The notes beneath the pieces are model-generated. The model was given only the letters and a program-made list of their open reading frames with translations, was not told where the DNA came from and ran no database searches. Made by a program: the position numbers and the translations under genes. Shown in pieces: positions 1 through 7,175 of a stretch of 9,525 nt of DNA. Position 1 is the first letter of the stretch; the number at the start of each line of letters is the position of its first letter. The DNA is from Lachnospiraceae bacterium (GTDB lineage: Bacteria; Bacillota; Clostridia; Lachnospirales; Lachnospiraceae), in contig JAFOIS010000102.1 in NCBI GenBank assembly GCA_017420605.1, positions 1 to 9,525 of the forward strand, read 5' to 3'.

Positions 1-2
1 GA

Positions 3-1409
3 CTCGAGGGATATTATAACAATACCCTCACGGGCCTGAACGGAAGACGCTACGGGTATTATACCGAAGACGCGGATCTTGAGCAGACGATCATTGAACC
101 CGTTAACGGCCAGTCCATCGTGACAACGATCGACGCGAATATATAGCAGATCGCCGAGAAATACATCGACTCCTTCATGAAAACGCTTGCGGGAGGACCT
201 GCGGGAGAACGCGGCGCATCCAATATCGGCGTGCTTATCATGGATCCGAATACCGGCGGCATTTACGCGATGGCCAGTTCCGATCCGTATGATCCGAACG
301 ATCCCCGGTCTCTTACCGGTTTCTATCCCGCAACACAGATCTCCGCGATGAGCGACGAGCAGAAGATCGAAGCGCTGAACGCGATCTGGCTCAACTTCTG
401 TATCTCCGATACCTTCGAGCCGGGTTCCACGTTCAAGCCTGTCACGATGTCGTCCGCACTGGAGGACGGCACGCTCCAGGGCAACGAGCATTTCTTCTGC
501 GACGGCTACGAGGTCGTGGCCGGCACGACGATCAAATGCGCGAATACCGAGGGCCACGGAGAGGAAACGCTTTGCGATATCATCGTGAATTCCTGCAACG
601 ACGGTATCATGCAGCTCGTATCCGGCCTCGGCGTCGATGAATTCTGCAAATATCAGACGCTGTTCAATTTCGGGCTTCGGACCGGGATCGACCTTTCCGG
701 CGAGGCGTCCGGCATCCTGCATACGCCGAGCACCATGGGCGAGGTAGACCTGGCCACGAGCGCGTTCGGCCAGGGCTTTACCTGCACGATGGTGCAGGAG
801 GCCTGCGCTTTTGCGTCTGTCATCAACGGCGGATATTACTGGCGTCCGCATCTGGTGAGCAAGATCCTTGACGACGAGGGACGTACGGTCCGGACGATCA
901 GTCCGACCCTGATGAAACAGACGATCTCCACGCAGGTATCCGACCAGATGCGCGGCTATCTCCGGGAAGCCACGGAACACGGCACCGGCGTCTATGCGCG
1001 CATCGACGGCTACAGCGGCGGCGGCAAGACCGGAACGGCGCAGAAGATACCGCGCGGCAACGGGAAATACCTTGTATCCTACATCGGGTTCTGGCCCGCG
1101 AATGATCCGCAGGTCGTATGCTACGTCGTCATAGACGAACCGAATGTGCAGAATCAGGCGAACTCGGCTTACGCGAAAGTCGTAACGCGCCAGATCATGT
1201 CAGAGGTGCTTCCGTACATGAACATCTTCCCGGACGTGGCGATGACGGGGGATGTCCCGCTCGATATCGCGGGCGCCATGGCGCTTACCGGCGAGACGGT
1301 GCCGGATACCAACGTGCCGACGCCGGAGGAAACGGAAGAGGAGATCCCGCAGGGCAATACGGCACAGGAGAACGGCTTCACGAACCAGGAAGCCGGTCTC
1401 GGCAACTGA
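3..1409 (+). CDS. Class B penicillin-binding protein (FtsI/SpoVD-type D,D-transpeptidase), 5' partial, interrupted by an in-frame TAG
   Basis: Crosslinks peptidoglycan stem peptides at the outer face of the membrane, in septum or spore-cortex synthesis. The reading frame is open from the left edge. All three active-site motifs are present in order: STFK (426-437, nucleophile Ser), SCN (591-599) and KTGT (1026-1037). Before the transpeptidase domain the frame reads NGRRYGYY and EPVNGQSIVTTIDANI, typical of the end of the PBP dimer domain. A TAG at 144-146 then interrupts the frame where relatives have Gln (DxNIQ). Translation from the next Met (177) would keep the catalytic domain but lose the membrane anchor and dimer domain, and no Shine-Dalgarno precedes it. 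I therefore treat 3-1409 as one gene carrying a nonsense codon. The C-terminus is a Thr/Glu/Asn-rich tail without a PASTA domain. mraY follows after 41 bp. FtsI versus SpoVD cannot be settled here. Confidence 0.88.
144..146 (+). other. In-frame amber (TAG) codon inside the PBP gene
   Basis: Frame 3 reads GAC GCG AAT ATA TAG CAG ATC GCC GAG, that is DANI-stop-QIAE. The family consensus has DxNIQ at this place, so a single C-to-T change (CAG to TAG) explains it. The frame is intact on both sides, so this is a substitution and not a frameshift. It may be a real mutation, a minority variant or a sequencing error. Read-through by a suppressor tRNA is possible but unsupported. Confidence 0.9.
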
Positions 1410-1421
1410 GAATTAAGGATT

Positions 1422-1439
1422 CGGCGGAAATCTCCGCCG
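1422..1439 (+). other. Intercistronic hairpin between the PBP gene and mraY
   Basis: A perfect 7-bp stem (1422-1428 with 1433-1439) with the 4-nt loop AATC lies 12 nt after the PBP stop. Its last G is also the first base of the mraY ribosome binding site (GGGAG, 1439-1443). No T-tract follows, so it is not a terminator. It may stabilise or process the mRNA or modulate mraY translation (inference). Confidence 0.5.
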
Positions 1440-1450
1440 GGAGATAAAGA

Positions 1451-2413
1451 ATGGATAACAAAGCATTGATCATATGGCCTTTCCTTCTGGCCTTTGCGGT
1501 CAGCGCCGCGGCCGGCCCGTTTCTCGTACCGTGGCTGAAAGCGCTGAAAATGGGACAGACCGAACGGCAGGAAGGCGTCAAGGAGCATCTTAAGAAGCAG
1601 GGAACGCCGACAATGGGCGGCATCATTTTCCTGATCGGCATCGCGGTCGCCGGCGTCATTTTCATCTGGAAAGCGCCGAAGATCGGCCCGGTGCTTCTTC
1701 TTACGTTCGGCTACGGGCTCATCGGCTTCGCGGATGATTACCTGAAAGTCGTAAAAAGGCGCTCGGACGGCCTGTATCCTAAGCAGAAGCTGGCGCTCCA
1801 GATCGCGGTCACGGCCGTGTTCTATCTGTGCGTCCGCTTTTTCACGCACACCTCGCTTCTTCTGCGCCTGCCGTTTTCCGGCGGAAGGATGCTGGACCTC
1901 GGCTTTTTCGCCATTCCGCTCCTTTTCTTCGCGGCGATCGGCACGGTGAACGGCGTGAACTTCACAGACGGCGTGGACGGGCTCAATTCGACCGTGACCG
2001 TCGTCGTCGCGCTCTTCTTTACAGCCGCGTCCATGATCCTGGGAGGCGGCATCGAACCGATCACGAGCGCGGTGACCGGAGCGCTCCTTGCGTTCCTTCT
2101 GTTCAATGCTTATCCGGCAAAGATCTTTATGGGCGATACGGGATCGCTCGCGCTCGGCGGTTTTGTCGCCGGCTGTGCCTACATGCTGCAGATGCCGCTT
2201 TACATCCTGATCGTCGGGATGATCTATCTCATCGAGGTGCTGTCGGTCATGCTGCAGGTCAGTTATTTCAAGCTGACGCACGGCAAACGCATTTTCAGGA
2301 TGGCGCCGATCCATCATCATTTTGAACTCAGCGGCTGGTCCGAGACGCAGGTCGTCGCGCGGTTTTCGATCGCGACGGTCATTCTGGCGGCGATCGGGCT
2401 TCTTGCCATTTAA
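1451..2413 (+). CDS. mraY: Phospho-N-acetylmuramoyl-pentapeptide transferase MraY
   Basis: Integral membrane enzyme of the lipid cycle: it transfers phospho-MurNAc-pentapeptide from UDP to undecaprenyl phosphate, giving lipid I. The protein has 320 residues, full length for the family, with about ten hydrophobic segments. Family motifs are all present: TPTMGG (52-57), FADDYLK (93-99, with the Mg-linked Asp pair 95/96), NGVNFTDGVDGL (167-178), FMGDTGS (226-232, catalytic-site Asp229) and PIHHHFE (286-292). The ATG is preceded by GGGAG at 7 nt spacing, and upstream residues would not fit. It lies 41 bp after the PBP gene and 45 bp before murD, so it is most likely co-transcribed with both. The stop is TAA. 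No anomaly seen. Confidence 0.97.
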   Translation: MDNKALIIWPFLLAFAVSAAAGPFLVPWLKALKMGQTERQEGVKEHLKKQGTPTMGGIIFLIGIAVAGVIFIWKAPKIGPVLLLTFGYGLIGFADDYLKVVKRRSDGLYPKQKLALQIAVTAVFYLCVRFFTHTSLLLRLPFSGGRMLDLGFFAIPLLFFAAIGTVNGVNFTDGVDGLNSTVTVVVALFFTAASMILGGGIEPITSAVTGALLAFLLFNAYPAKIFMGDTGSLALGGFVAGCAYMLQMPLYILIVGMIYLIEVLSVMLQVSYFKLTHGKRIFRMAPIHHHFELSGWSETQVVARFSIATVILAAIGLLAI

Positions 2414-2423
2414 CGAAAACGGC

Positions 2424-2437
2424 CCCGCCCCGGCGGG
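2424..2437 (+). other. GC hairpin in the mraY-murD gap
   Basis: CCCGC (2424-2428) pairs with GCGGG (2433-2437) around a CCCG loop, between the mraY stop and the murD ribosome binding site. There is no T-run after it, so termination is unlikely. It belongs to a set of similar small stems seen at several gene junctions here. Confidence 0.4.
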
Positions 2438-2448
2438 ACGTCATACAT

Positions 2449-2455
2449 GGAGGAG
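2449..2455 (+). promoter_or_regulatory. Ribosome binding site deciding the murD start
   Basis: GGAGGAG lies just upstream of ATG 2459. The in-frame ATG at 2447 overlaps this site and has no Shine-Dalgarno of its own. ATG 2471 is too far from it (15 nt or more). The site therefore favours 2459 as the start. Confidence 0.65.
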
Positions 2456-2458
2456 ATC

Positions 2459-3835
2459 ATGGCACAGACAATGGAACTTAAGGGAAAGAAAGTATTGGTA
2501 TACGGCACCGGGAAGAGCGGTATCGGCGCGGCGGACCTTCTTGCCGCCGTCGGCGCGAAACCCGTCCTTTTTGATGAAAAGCTGACGCTGAACGCAGCGG
2601 ATATCCTTGCGAAATGCGCGTATCCGGACAAGACGGACTGCGTGATCGCCAAATACTCCGACGAGGTAATGGATGGCGTGGAGATGGTCGTGCTGAGCCC
2701 CGGCGTTCCGACGGATCTGCCGCAGGTCCTCCGTATGAAGGAGGCTGGCATCCCCGTGATCGGAGAAGTCGAGCTCGCTTATGTCGCAGGGCACGGGACC
2801 GTCTACGCGATCACCGGTACGAACGGCAAAACGACCACGACGGCCCTCCTCGGAAAGATCATGAAGGAATGGCATGAGAACACTTTCGTCGTCGGCAATA
2901 TCGGGACCGCGTATACCTCCGTCGTTACGCGGACGAACGACGATACGGCGATCGTTGCCGAGATCTCCAGTTTTCAGCTCGAGACGATCGACCGTTTTCA
3001 TCCGCACGTTTCCGCGATCCTGAACATCACCGAGGATCATCTCAACCGCCATCACACCATGGCGGAGTATAACCGCGTCAAGGAAAGCATTACGAAGAAC
3101 CAGGATATGTCGGACTACGTCGTTCTCAATTATGAGGACGAAGAGCTGCGCCGTTTCGGCGAAGAGGTGAAGGCGAAGACGAACGTCATCTATTTCTCGT
3201 CGCAGCGCCGCATCCCGGGCGGGATCTGGCTCGACGGCGAGCGCATCGTCTGTGAAGCGCTAGGCGCCGGCGATATCATGAGCGTAAAGGAAATGAAGAT
3301 CATCGGCACACACAACCATGAGAACGCGATGGCTGCGATCGCCATGGCCGTCGCGGCCGGCGTACCGGTCAGTTCGATCGTGCCGTCTGTGAAGACCTTT
3401 ACGGCGGTGCCGCACCGGATCGAATTTATCCGCGAAGTAAACGGCGTCGTCTATTATAACGATTCCAAGGGAACGAATCCCGACGCCGCGATCAAGGGCA
3501 TCGAGGCCATGGACCGGCCGACGCTGCTCATCGGCGGCGGCTACGACAAGGGGTCGGATTACCGGCCCTGGATCCGCGCGTTCGGAGACCGTGTGAAATA
3601 CCTTGTCCTCGAAGCGAAGACCAGATTTGACATCAAGGCCCAGGCGCTGGAATGCGGTTTCCCGGAAGAGAAGATCGTCCTTTTCGAGACGATGTTCGAA
3701 GCGCTTGATTTCTGCGTAGCGCATGCCGCGCCGGGAGACGCGGTGCTGCTTTCGCCCGCCTGCGCGAGCTGGGGCGAATTTGACAATTATGAACAGCGAG
3801 GCGACCGGTTCCGCTCGTATGTCGAAGCGCTCTGA
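2459..3835 (+). CDS. murD: UDP-N-acetylmuramoyl-L-alanine--D-glutamate ligase MurD
   Basis: Cytoplasmic Mur ligase adding D-Glu to UDP-MurNAc-L-Ala with ATP. It has 458 residues from ATG 2459, normal for MurD. Visible in order: a Rossmann-like substrate domain with YGTGKSG (15-21), the ATP P-loop GTNGKTTTT (120-128), NITEDHLNRH (189-198), Lys208 at the place of the carbamylated Lys of E. coli MurD, HNHENAMAA (285-293), SKGTNPDAA (336-344), GGGYDKG and the C-terminal SPACASW...NYEQRG block (432-448). The last is diagnostic for MurD over MurC, MurE or MurF. ATG 2447 would add four residues but overlaps the ribosome binding site. The 3' end overlaps ftsQ by 17 nt, so the two are probably translationally coupled. 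The stop is TGA. Confidence 0.96.
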   Translation: MAQTMELKGKKVLVYGTGKSGIGAADLLAAVGAKPVLFDEKLTLNAADILAKCAYPDKTDCVIAKYSDEVMDGVEMVVLSPGVPTDLPQVLRMKEAGIPVIGEVELAYVAGHGTVYAITGTNGKTTTTALLGKIMKEWHENTFVVGNIGTAYTSVVTRTNDDTAIVAEISSFQLETIDRFHPHVSAILNITEDHLNRHHTMAEYNRVKESITKNQDMSDYVVLNYEDEELRRFGEEVKAKTNVIYFSSQRRIPGGIWLDGERIVCEALGAGDIMSVKEMKIIGTHNHENAMAAIAMAVAAGVPVSSIVPSVKTFTAVPHRIEFIREVNGVVYYNDSKGTNPDAAIKGIEAMDRPTLLIGGGYDKGSDYRPWIRAFGDRVKYLVLEAKTRFDIKAQALECGFPEEKIVLFETMFEALDFCVAHAAPGDAVLLSPACASWGEFDNYEQRGDRFRSYVEAL

Positions 3836-4580
3836 CAGACAGAAAAGAAGGGTCAGATGGGTGCGGTTTGTGCGCACCCTTCTTGTTATTCTGCTTTTTT
3901 CGACGCTGATCTTCGGCGTACTGCTTCTTGCTTTCCGCCTGAAGAGGGTCACGGTCACCGGCAACGTGCATTATTCGGACGCCCAGATCCGCGCGATGTG
4001 CGGCGACGCGCCCGTTCCGGAAAACGCCCTCGTTTTCTGTCTGTGGAACCGGCAGCGCGCTGTCCCGGAGGCCTGCTTCATCGACCGGATCGAAGCGGAA
4101 ATGACGGACCGCAATACGGTCGCCCTCACGGTACGGGAAAAGAAGTTCGCAGGGTACTATTTCGAGAACGGCCGCTACTGGTATTTCGACGCTATGGGCA
4201 ACGTCACCGCGGAGTCGGAAGCGGCGGAATCTCCGGAGAATCCGTACATTCCGTATGTCAACGGCATAGCGCCGGGCAGGACCGCCCTCGGCGATATCCT
4301 GCCGGACGCGGGAAGCCGCATTTACGAGCGGATCGGGATCATGGGACGATTCATCGAAGAAGGCGCGAAAACGCTTCCGGATGCCGTTTTTGTAAGGGAC
4401 GGAGCGGTCTTTCTGACCTACGGCAAAGTGGAAGCGGCGCTCGGAGACGGCGACCACATGGAAGAGAAACTGACGGCGCTCTACAGCATCCTGCCGGATG
4501 CCGCGGGCCTTTGCGGCACGCTGCATCTTGAGACCTGGTCGGAGAACAGCGCCGGCTACGTCTTCACGAAAAATGAATAA
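3819..4580 (+). CDS. ftsQ: Cell division protein FtsQ/DivIB (POTRA-domain membrane protein)
   Basis: Bitopic division protein that connects septal wall enzymes (FtsL/FtsB-DivIC partners) to the divisome. From ATG 3819 it has 253 residues: a short basic cytoplasmic tail (MSKRSDRQKRR), one transmembrane helix at about 19-39, then an extracytoplasmic POTRA domain beginning at VTVTGNVHYSD (44-54) and running to about 110, followed by a beta domain. The architecture and the place in a dcw cluster make the call; sequence identity in this family is low. The frame is open upstream to ATG 3723 and ATG 3789, but these lie deep inside murD. ATG 3819 gives the usual short tail, though its GAGGCG ribosome site (3798-3803) is distant. 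In other Bacillota ftsW/spoVE, murG and often murB lie between murD and this gene; here they do not. Confidence 0.87.
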   Translation: MSKRSDRQKRRVRWVRFVRTLLVILLFSTLIFGVLLLAFRLKRVTVTGNVHYSDAQIRAMCGDAPVPENALVFCLWNRQRAVPEACFIDRIEAEMTDRNTVALTVREKKFAGYYFENGRYWYFDAMGNVTAESEAAESPENPYIPYVNGIAPGRTALGDILPDAGSRIYERIGIMGRFIEEGAKTLPDAVFVRDGAVFLTYGKVEAALGDGDHMEEKLTALYSILPDAAGLCGTLHLETWSENSAGYVFTKNE

Positions 4581-4618
4581 ACGCCGTATAAAAAAGAAAG
4601 CGAAAAACGAAAACGCAC

Positions 4619-4647
4619 TTGCACATTTTTCCTAAAACTTATATGAT
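4619..4647 (+). promoter_or_regulatory. Sigma-A type promoter for ftsZ
   Basis: The -35 TTGCAC (4619-4624) and -10 TATGAT (4642-4647) are separated by exactly 17 nt. A-rich tracts at about 4590-4613, just upstream of the -35 box, resemble an UP element. Expected transcription start is near 4653-4655, leaving a leader of about 70 nt before the ftsZ start codon. This lies in the only clearly AT-rich intergenic stretch of the cluster. Confidence 0.75.
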
Positions 4648-4704
4648 GATATTGCTGTAATTATCAGCTTGAAACAATAAAATAAGGGGCGCATAAGCAA
4701 TAGT

Positions 4705-4712
4705 AAAGGAGG
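4705..4712 (+). promoter_or_regulatory. Consensus ribosome binding site fixing the TTG start of ftsZ
   Basis: AAAGGAGG is a near-perfect anti-16S match and ends 9 nt before TTG 4722. The nearby ATG at 4741 is out of frame with FtsZ, and the next in-frame ATG lies inside the conserved GTPase domain. The TTG is therefore the start; the adjacent TTG at 4725 is the only alternative. Confidence 0.85.
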
Positions 4713-4721
4713 AGATCAGCT

Positions 4722-5882
4722 TTGTTGGAGATTTCTACAAATGAATCCGAGGCGGCGGCAAAGATCGTTGTCATCGGTGTCGGCGGAGCCGGAAATAATG
4801 CAGTGAACCGGATGGTGGAGGAGACCATCGGCGGTGTCGAATTTGTCGGCGTCAATTCAGATAAGCAGGCCCTGCAGATGTGCAAGGCGCCGGTCGTTCT
4901 GCAGATCGGGGAAAAAGTCACCAAGGGGCTCGGCTGCGGCGCAAAGCCGGAAGTCGGCGAACAGGCGGCAAAAGAGAGTACGGATGAACTTCGCGAAGTC
5001 ATGGCCGGTGCGGACATGGTATTCGTGACCTGCGGTATGGGCGGCGGCACCGGAACGGGTGCGGCGCCGGTGATCGCCGGACTGTCGAGGGAAATGGGGA
5101 TCCTCACGGTCGGCGTCGTCACGAAGCCCTTCCGTTTCGAAGCAAAAGCAAGAATGAACAACGCCCTTACGGGCATCGATAAACTGCGCCAGAATGTAGA
5201 TACATTGATCGTGATCCCGAATGACAAGCTTCTCGATATCGTCGACCGCCGTACGACCATGCCGGAAGCGCTGAAGAAAGCGGATGAAGTGCTGCAGCAG
5301 GCGGTCCAGGGCATTACGGACCTCATCAATATCCCGGCGCTCATCAACCTTGACTTCGCGGATATCCAGACCGTCATGACCAACGGCGGCATCGCGCATA
5401 TCGGTATCGGTTCCGCCAAGGGCGACGACAAAGCGCTTGAAGCGGTACAGCAGGCTGTCGAGAGTCCGCTGCTCGAGACCAAGATCAACGGTGCGAAGAA
5501 CGTCATCATCAATATCCGGGGCGACATTTCGCTCATGGATGCGAACGATGCTGCTTCCTACGTACAGAACCTCACCGGCGAAGAAGCGAACATCATCTTC
5601 GGCGCCGTCTATGACGATACCGAAGTGGACGCCTGCAGCATCACCGTCATCGCGACGGGTCTGCAGAGCGCCGATGAAGCGCGTCCGCAGGCCGCTCCGA
5701 AGTTCGGCAAGCCCGCCAATATGTTCGGCGATCTTCCGCCGGTCCGTGAAACGGGTTATCAGAGAAGCCCGGCTCCGGCCCAGGTCCCGAAGGCCGAGAT
5801 GAAGGTGCAGCCGGCACAGGTGGCGCCGACCGTGCAGGAGAAGGGCATCCAGATCCCGGATTTCCTGAAGAACAGAAAGTAA
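4722..5882 (+). CDS. ftsZ: Cell division GTPase FtsZ
   Basis: Tubulin-like GTPase that polymerises into the Z-ring. It has 386 residues. Visible motifs: GVGGAGNNAVNRM (19-31), NSDKQAL, the GTP-binding tubulin signature GGGTGTG (107-113) and the T7 catalytic loop NLDFADI (209-215). The globular part ends at about residue 314. A Pro/Ala-rich linker follows, then a C-terminal peptide ending PDFLKNRK, the docking tail for partner proteins. Translation starts at TTG behind a consensus ribosome site, with a dedicated promoter 75 nt upstream. ftsA, the usual upstream neighbour in many bacteria, is absent. A terminator-like hairpin follows, so ftsZ can be expressed as its own transcript. The stop is TAA. 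The N-terminal wording strongly suggests Lachnospiraceae (from memory of the family, not searched). Confidence 0.98.
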   Translation: MLEISTNESEAAAKIVVIGVGGAGNNAVNRMVEETIGGVEFVGVNSDKQALQMCKAPVVLQIGEKVTKGLGCGAKPEVGEQAAKESTDELREVMAGADMVFVTCGMGGGTGTGAAPVIAGLSREMGILTVGVVTKPFRFEAKARMNNALTGIDKLRQNVDTLIVIPNDKLLDIVDRRTTMPEALKKADEVLQQAVQGITDLINIPALINLDFADIQTVMTNGGIAHIGIGSAKGDDKALEAVQQAVESPLLETKINGAKNVIINIRGDISLMDANDAASYVQNLTGEEANIIFGAVYDDTEVDACSITVIATGLQSADEARPQAAPKFGKPANMFGDLPPVRETGYQRSPAPAQVPKAEMKVQPAQVAPTVQEKGIQIPDFLKNRK

Positions 5883-5913
5883 GCCGAAAACTGATCCGGC
5901 GGATCATAAGGGT

Positions 5914-5956
5914 CCCCATCAATGAGCATGCAAGTGCCTGATGGGGCTCTTCTTTT
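5914..5956 (+). terminator. Probable intrinsic terminator after ftsZ
   Basis: CCCCATCA (5914-5921) pairs perfectly with TGATGGGG (5939-5946). Inside, GCAT and GTGC can pair around a GCAA tetraloop. The tail CTCTTCTTTT (5947-5956) is T-rich but broken by C, so termination is probably partial. nrdR begins 28 nt later with no obvious promoter of its own, which suggests read-through into nrdR-pyrH-frr. Confidence 0.6.
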
Positions 5957-5983
5957 GACAGGACGCCGAGAAAGGCAGTTGCT

Positions 5984-6439
5984 ATGAAATGTCCGTACTG
6001 TGGAAATGAGGACACGCGGGTCGTGGATTCCCGTCCGGTGGATGATAATACGGCCATCCGGCGCAGAAGGCTCTGCGACGTTTGCGGAAAGCGTTTTACC
6101 TCCTATGAGAAGGCGGAGACGATCCCGCTGCGTGTCGTGAAAAAAGACGAGATGCGTGAGGATTACGACCGCGCGAAGATCGAGTCCGGGATCCTTCGGG
6201 CCTGCCATAAGCGGCCGATCTCGGCGGAGCAGATCGAGGAGACTGTCGATAAGGTCGAACGCGATATCTTCAACCGCGAATCCCGGGAGATCTCGAGCAA
6301 TGAGATCGGAGAACTGGTCATGAAGTATCTTCAGGATCTCGACCCCGTCGCATATGTCCGCTTCGCGAGCGTGTACCGCGAGTTCAAGGACGTCGATACT
6401 TTCATGAAGGAACTGGAGCGCCTCGTGCGTTCCAACTGA
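5984..6439 (+). CDS. nrdR: Transcriptional repressor NrdR (ribonucleotide reductase regulator)
   Basis: Zinc-ribbon/ATP-cone repressor that senses ATP/dATP and represses ribonucleotide reductase genes by binding NrdR boxes. It has 151 residues, the usual length. The N-terminal zinc ribbon uses Cys3, Cys6, Cys31 and Cys34 (CPYC...CDVC), with the family signature VVDSRP (13-18) and RRRRLC (26-31). An ATP-cone follows at about 46-136, including the characteristic KIESGILRACHKRPIS stretch. The ribosome site AAAGG (5971-5975) is 8 nt before the ATG. pyrH follows 33 bp later. No ribonucleotide reductase gene or NrdR box is visible in the window, so its targets lie elsewhere. In many Clostridia it follows ftsZ after a sporulation block that is missing here. 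Confidence 0.96.
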   Translation: MKCPYCGNEDTRVVDSRPVDDNTAIRRRRLCDVCGKRFTSYEKAETIPLRVVKKDEMREDYDRAKIESGILRACHKRPISAEQIEETVDKVERDIFNRESREISSNEIGELVMKYLQDLDPVAYVRFASVYREFKDVDTFMKELERLVRSN

Positions 6440-6472
6440 GGATCGTATAAAGGTATAAGGAGACCCGGAGCT

Positions 6473-7174
6473 ATGGCATCGATTTTACTGAAACTCAGCG
6501 GAGAAGCGCTTGCCGGCGCCGCCAAAAAAGGCCTTGATTTCGATACGGTCATGCGTGTCGCAAAAGAGGTCCGCGCGGTCACGGAAGCAGGAACCCGTGT
6601 CGGCATCGTGATCGGCGGCGGCAATTTCTGGCGCGGCGACGAACATGAAGCCGAGATCGAGCGTACAAAGGGCGATGAGATCGGCATGCTGGCCACCGTT
6701 ATGAACTGCCTGTACGTCTCGGAAGTATTCCGGAAGGCAGGCATGAAGACGCGTGTTTTCACACCGTTCGCGATCGGTGCCGTAACGCGCCTTTACGGCA
6801 AGGACGACGTGATGGAAGCGCTTAAGGACGGCTGTGTGGTCTTTTTTGCCGGCGGTACCGGGCATCCGTATTTTTCGACGGATACCGCTACGGTGCTGCG
6901 CGCGCTGCAGATGGAGGCGGACGCCGTCTATATGGCGAAGTCCGTCGACGGCGTTTACGACAAAGATCCGGCGAAGCATGCGGACGCGAAGCGTTATGAC
7001 AGCATTTCCATCAGTGAAGTGGTAGCAAAAGGACTGGGCGTCATCGATCAGGCCGCGGCAGTCCTCTGTAAGGAGCATAAAATGCCGCTCCGGGTCTTTG
7101 CCCTGGAGCATGAAGGCGCGATCGCGCGGTGCCTTGCCGGAGAGGATGAGGGGACGCGCGTCACACCGGCATAA
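6473..7174 (+). CDS. pyrH: UMP kinase PyrH
   Basis: Cytoplasmic amino-acid-kinase-family enzyme phosphorylating UMP to UDP. It has 233 residues, normal length. Motifs: LLKLSGEAL (5-13, phosphate binding), GGGNFWRG (48-55), DEIGMLAT (68-75), GGTGHPYFSTDTAT (127-140, UMP site), DGVYDKDP (159-166) and GLGVIDQAAAVLC (187-199). The ID-x-AA version of the last motif resembles enterobacterial PyrH and is not a lesion. AAGGAG (6457-6462) lies 10 nt before the ATG. The gene sits between nrdR and frr. The usual rpsB-tsf pair upstream is absent. The gap to frr is 39 bp and holds a small hairpin. Confidence 0.96.
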   Translation: MASILLKLSGEALAGAAKKGLDFDTVMRVAKEVRAVTEAGTRVGIVIGGGNFWRGDEHEAEIERTKGDEIGMLATVMNCLYVSEVFRKAGMKTRVFTPFAIGAVTRLYGKDDVMEALKDGCVVFFAGGTGHPYFSTDTATVLRALQMEADAVYMAKSVDGVYDKDPAKHADAKRYDSISISEVVAKGLGVIDQAAAVLCKEHKMPLRVFALEHEGAIARCLAGEDEGTRVTPA

Positions 7175-7175
7175 A

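Noticed and set aside
144..146. Genome-wide recoding of TAG to Gln
   Set aside because: Only one in-frame TAG occurs in about 8 kb of clear coding sequence. Recoded genomes would show several. The absence of TAG among nine stops is too small a sample.
177..179. ATG 177 as the true start of the PBP gene
   Set aside because: The conserved family sequence continues upstream in the same frame to the window edge, and no ribosome site precedes this Met. It is internal, after the TAG.
1169..2320. 383-codon open frame on the - strand opposite the PBP end and mraY
   Set aside because: Antisense shadow of mraY, with Arg/Asp/His-rich low-complexity translation and no family signature.
4650..4702. 7-bp pairing TATTGCT / AGCAATA as an RNA switch in the ftsZ leader
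   Set aside because: The 5' arm lies largely at or before the predicted transcription start (about 4653-4655), so much of it would not be in the RNA. No conserved riboswitch features are seen.
4664..5536. 290-codon open frame on the - strand opposite ftsZ
   Set aside because: Antisense shadow rich in Ser, Thr and Pro with no domain; ftsZ is certain here.
5955..5960. Perfect TTGACA as a -35 box for nrdR
   Set aside because: Seventeen bases downstream there is GTTGCT directly at the ATG, not a -10 box. The T-rich part belongs to the terminator tail.
6446..6459. TATAAA and TATAAG as -10 boxes before pyrH
   Set aside because: No acceptable -35 box lies 16-18 nt upstream of either, and the 33-bp gap is mostly a ribosome site.
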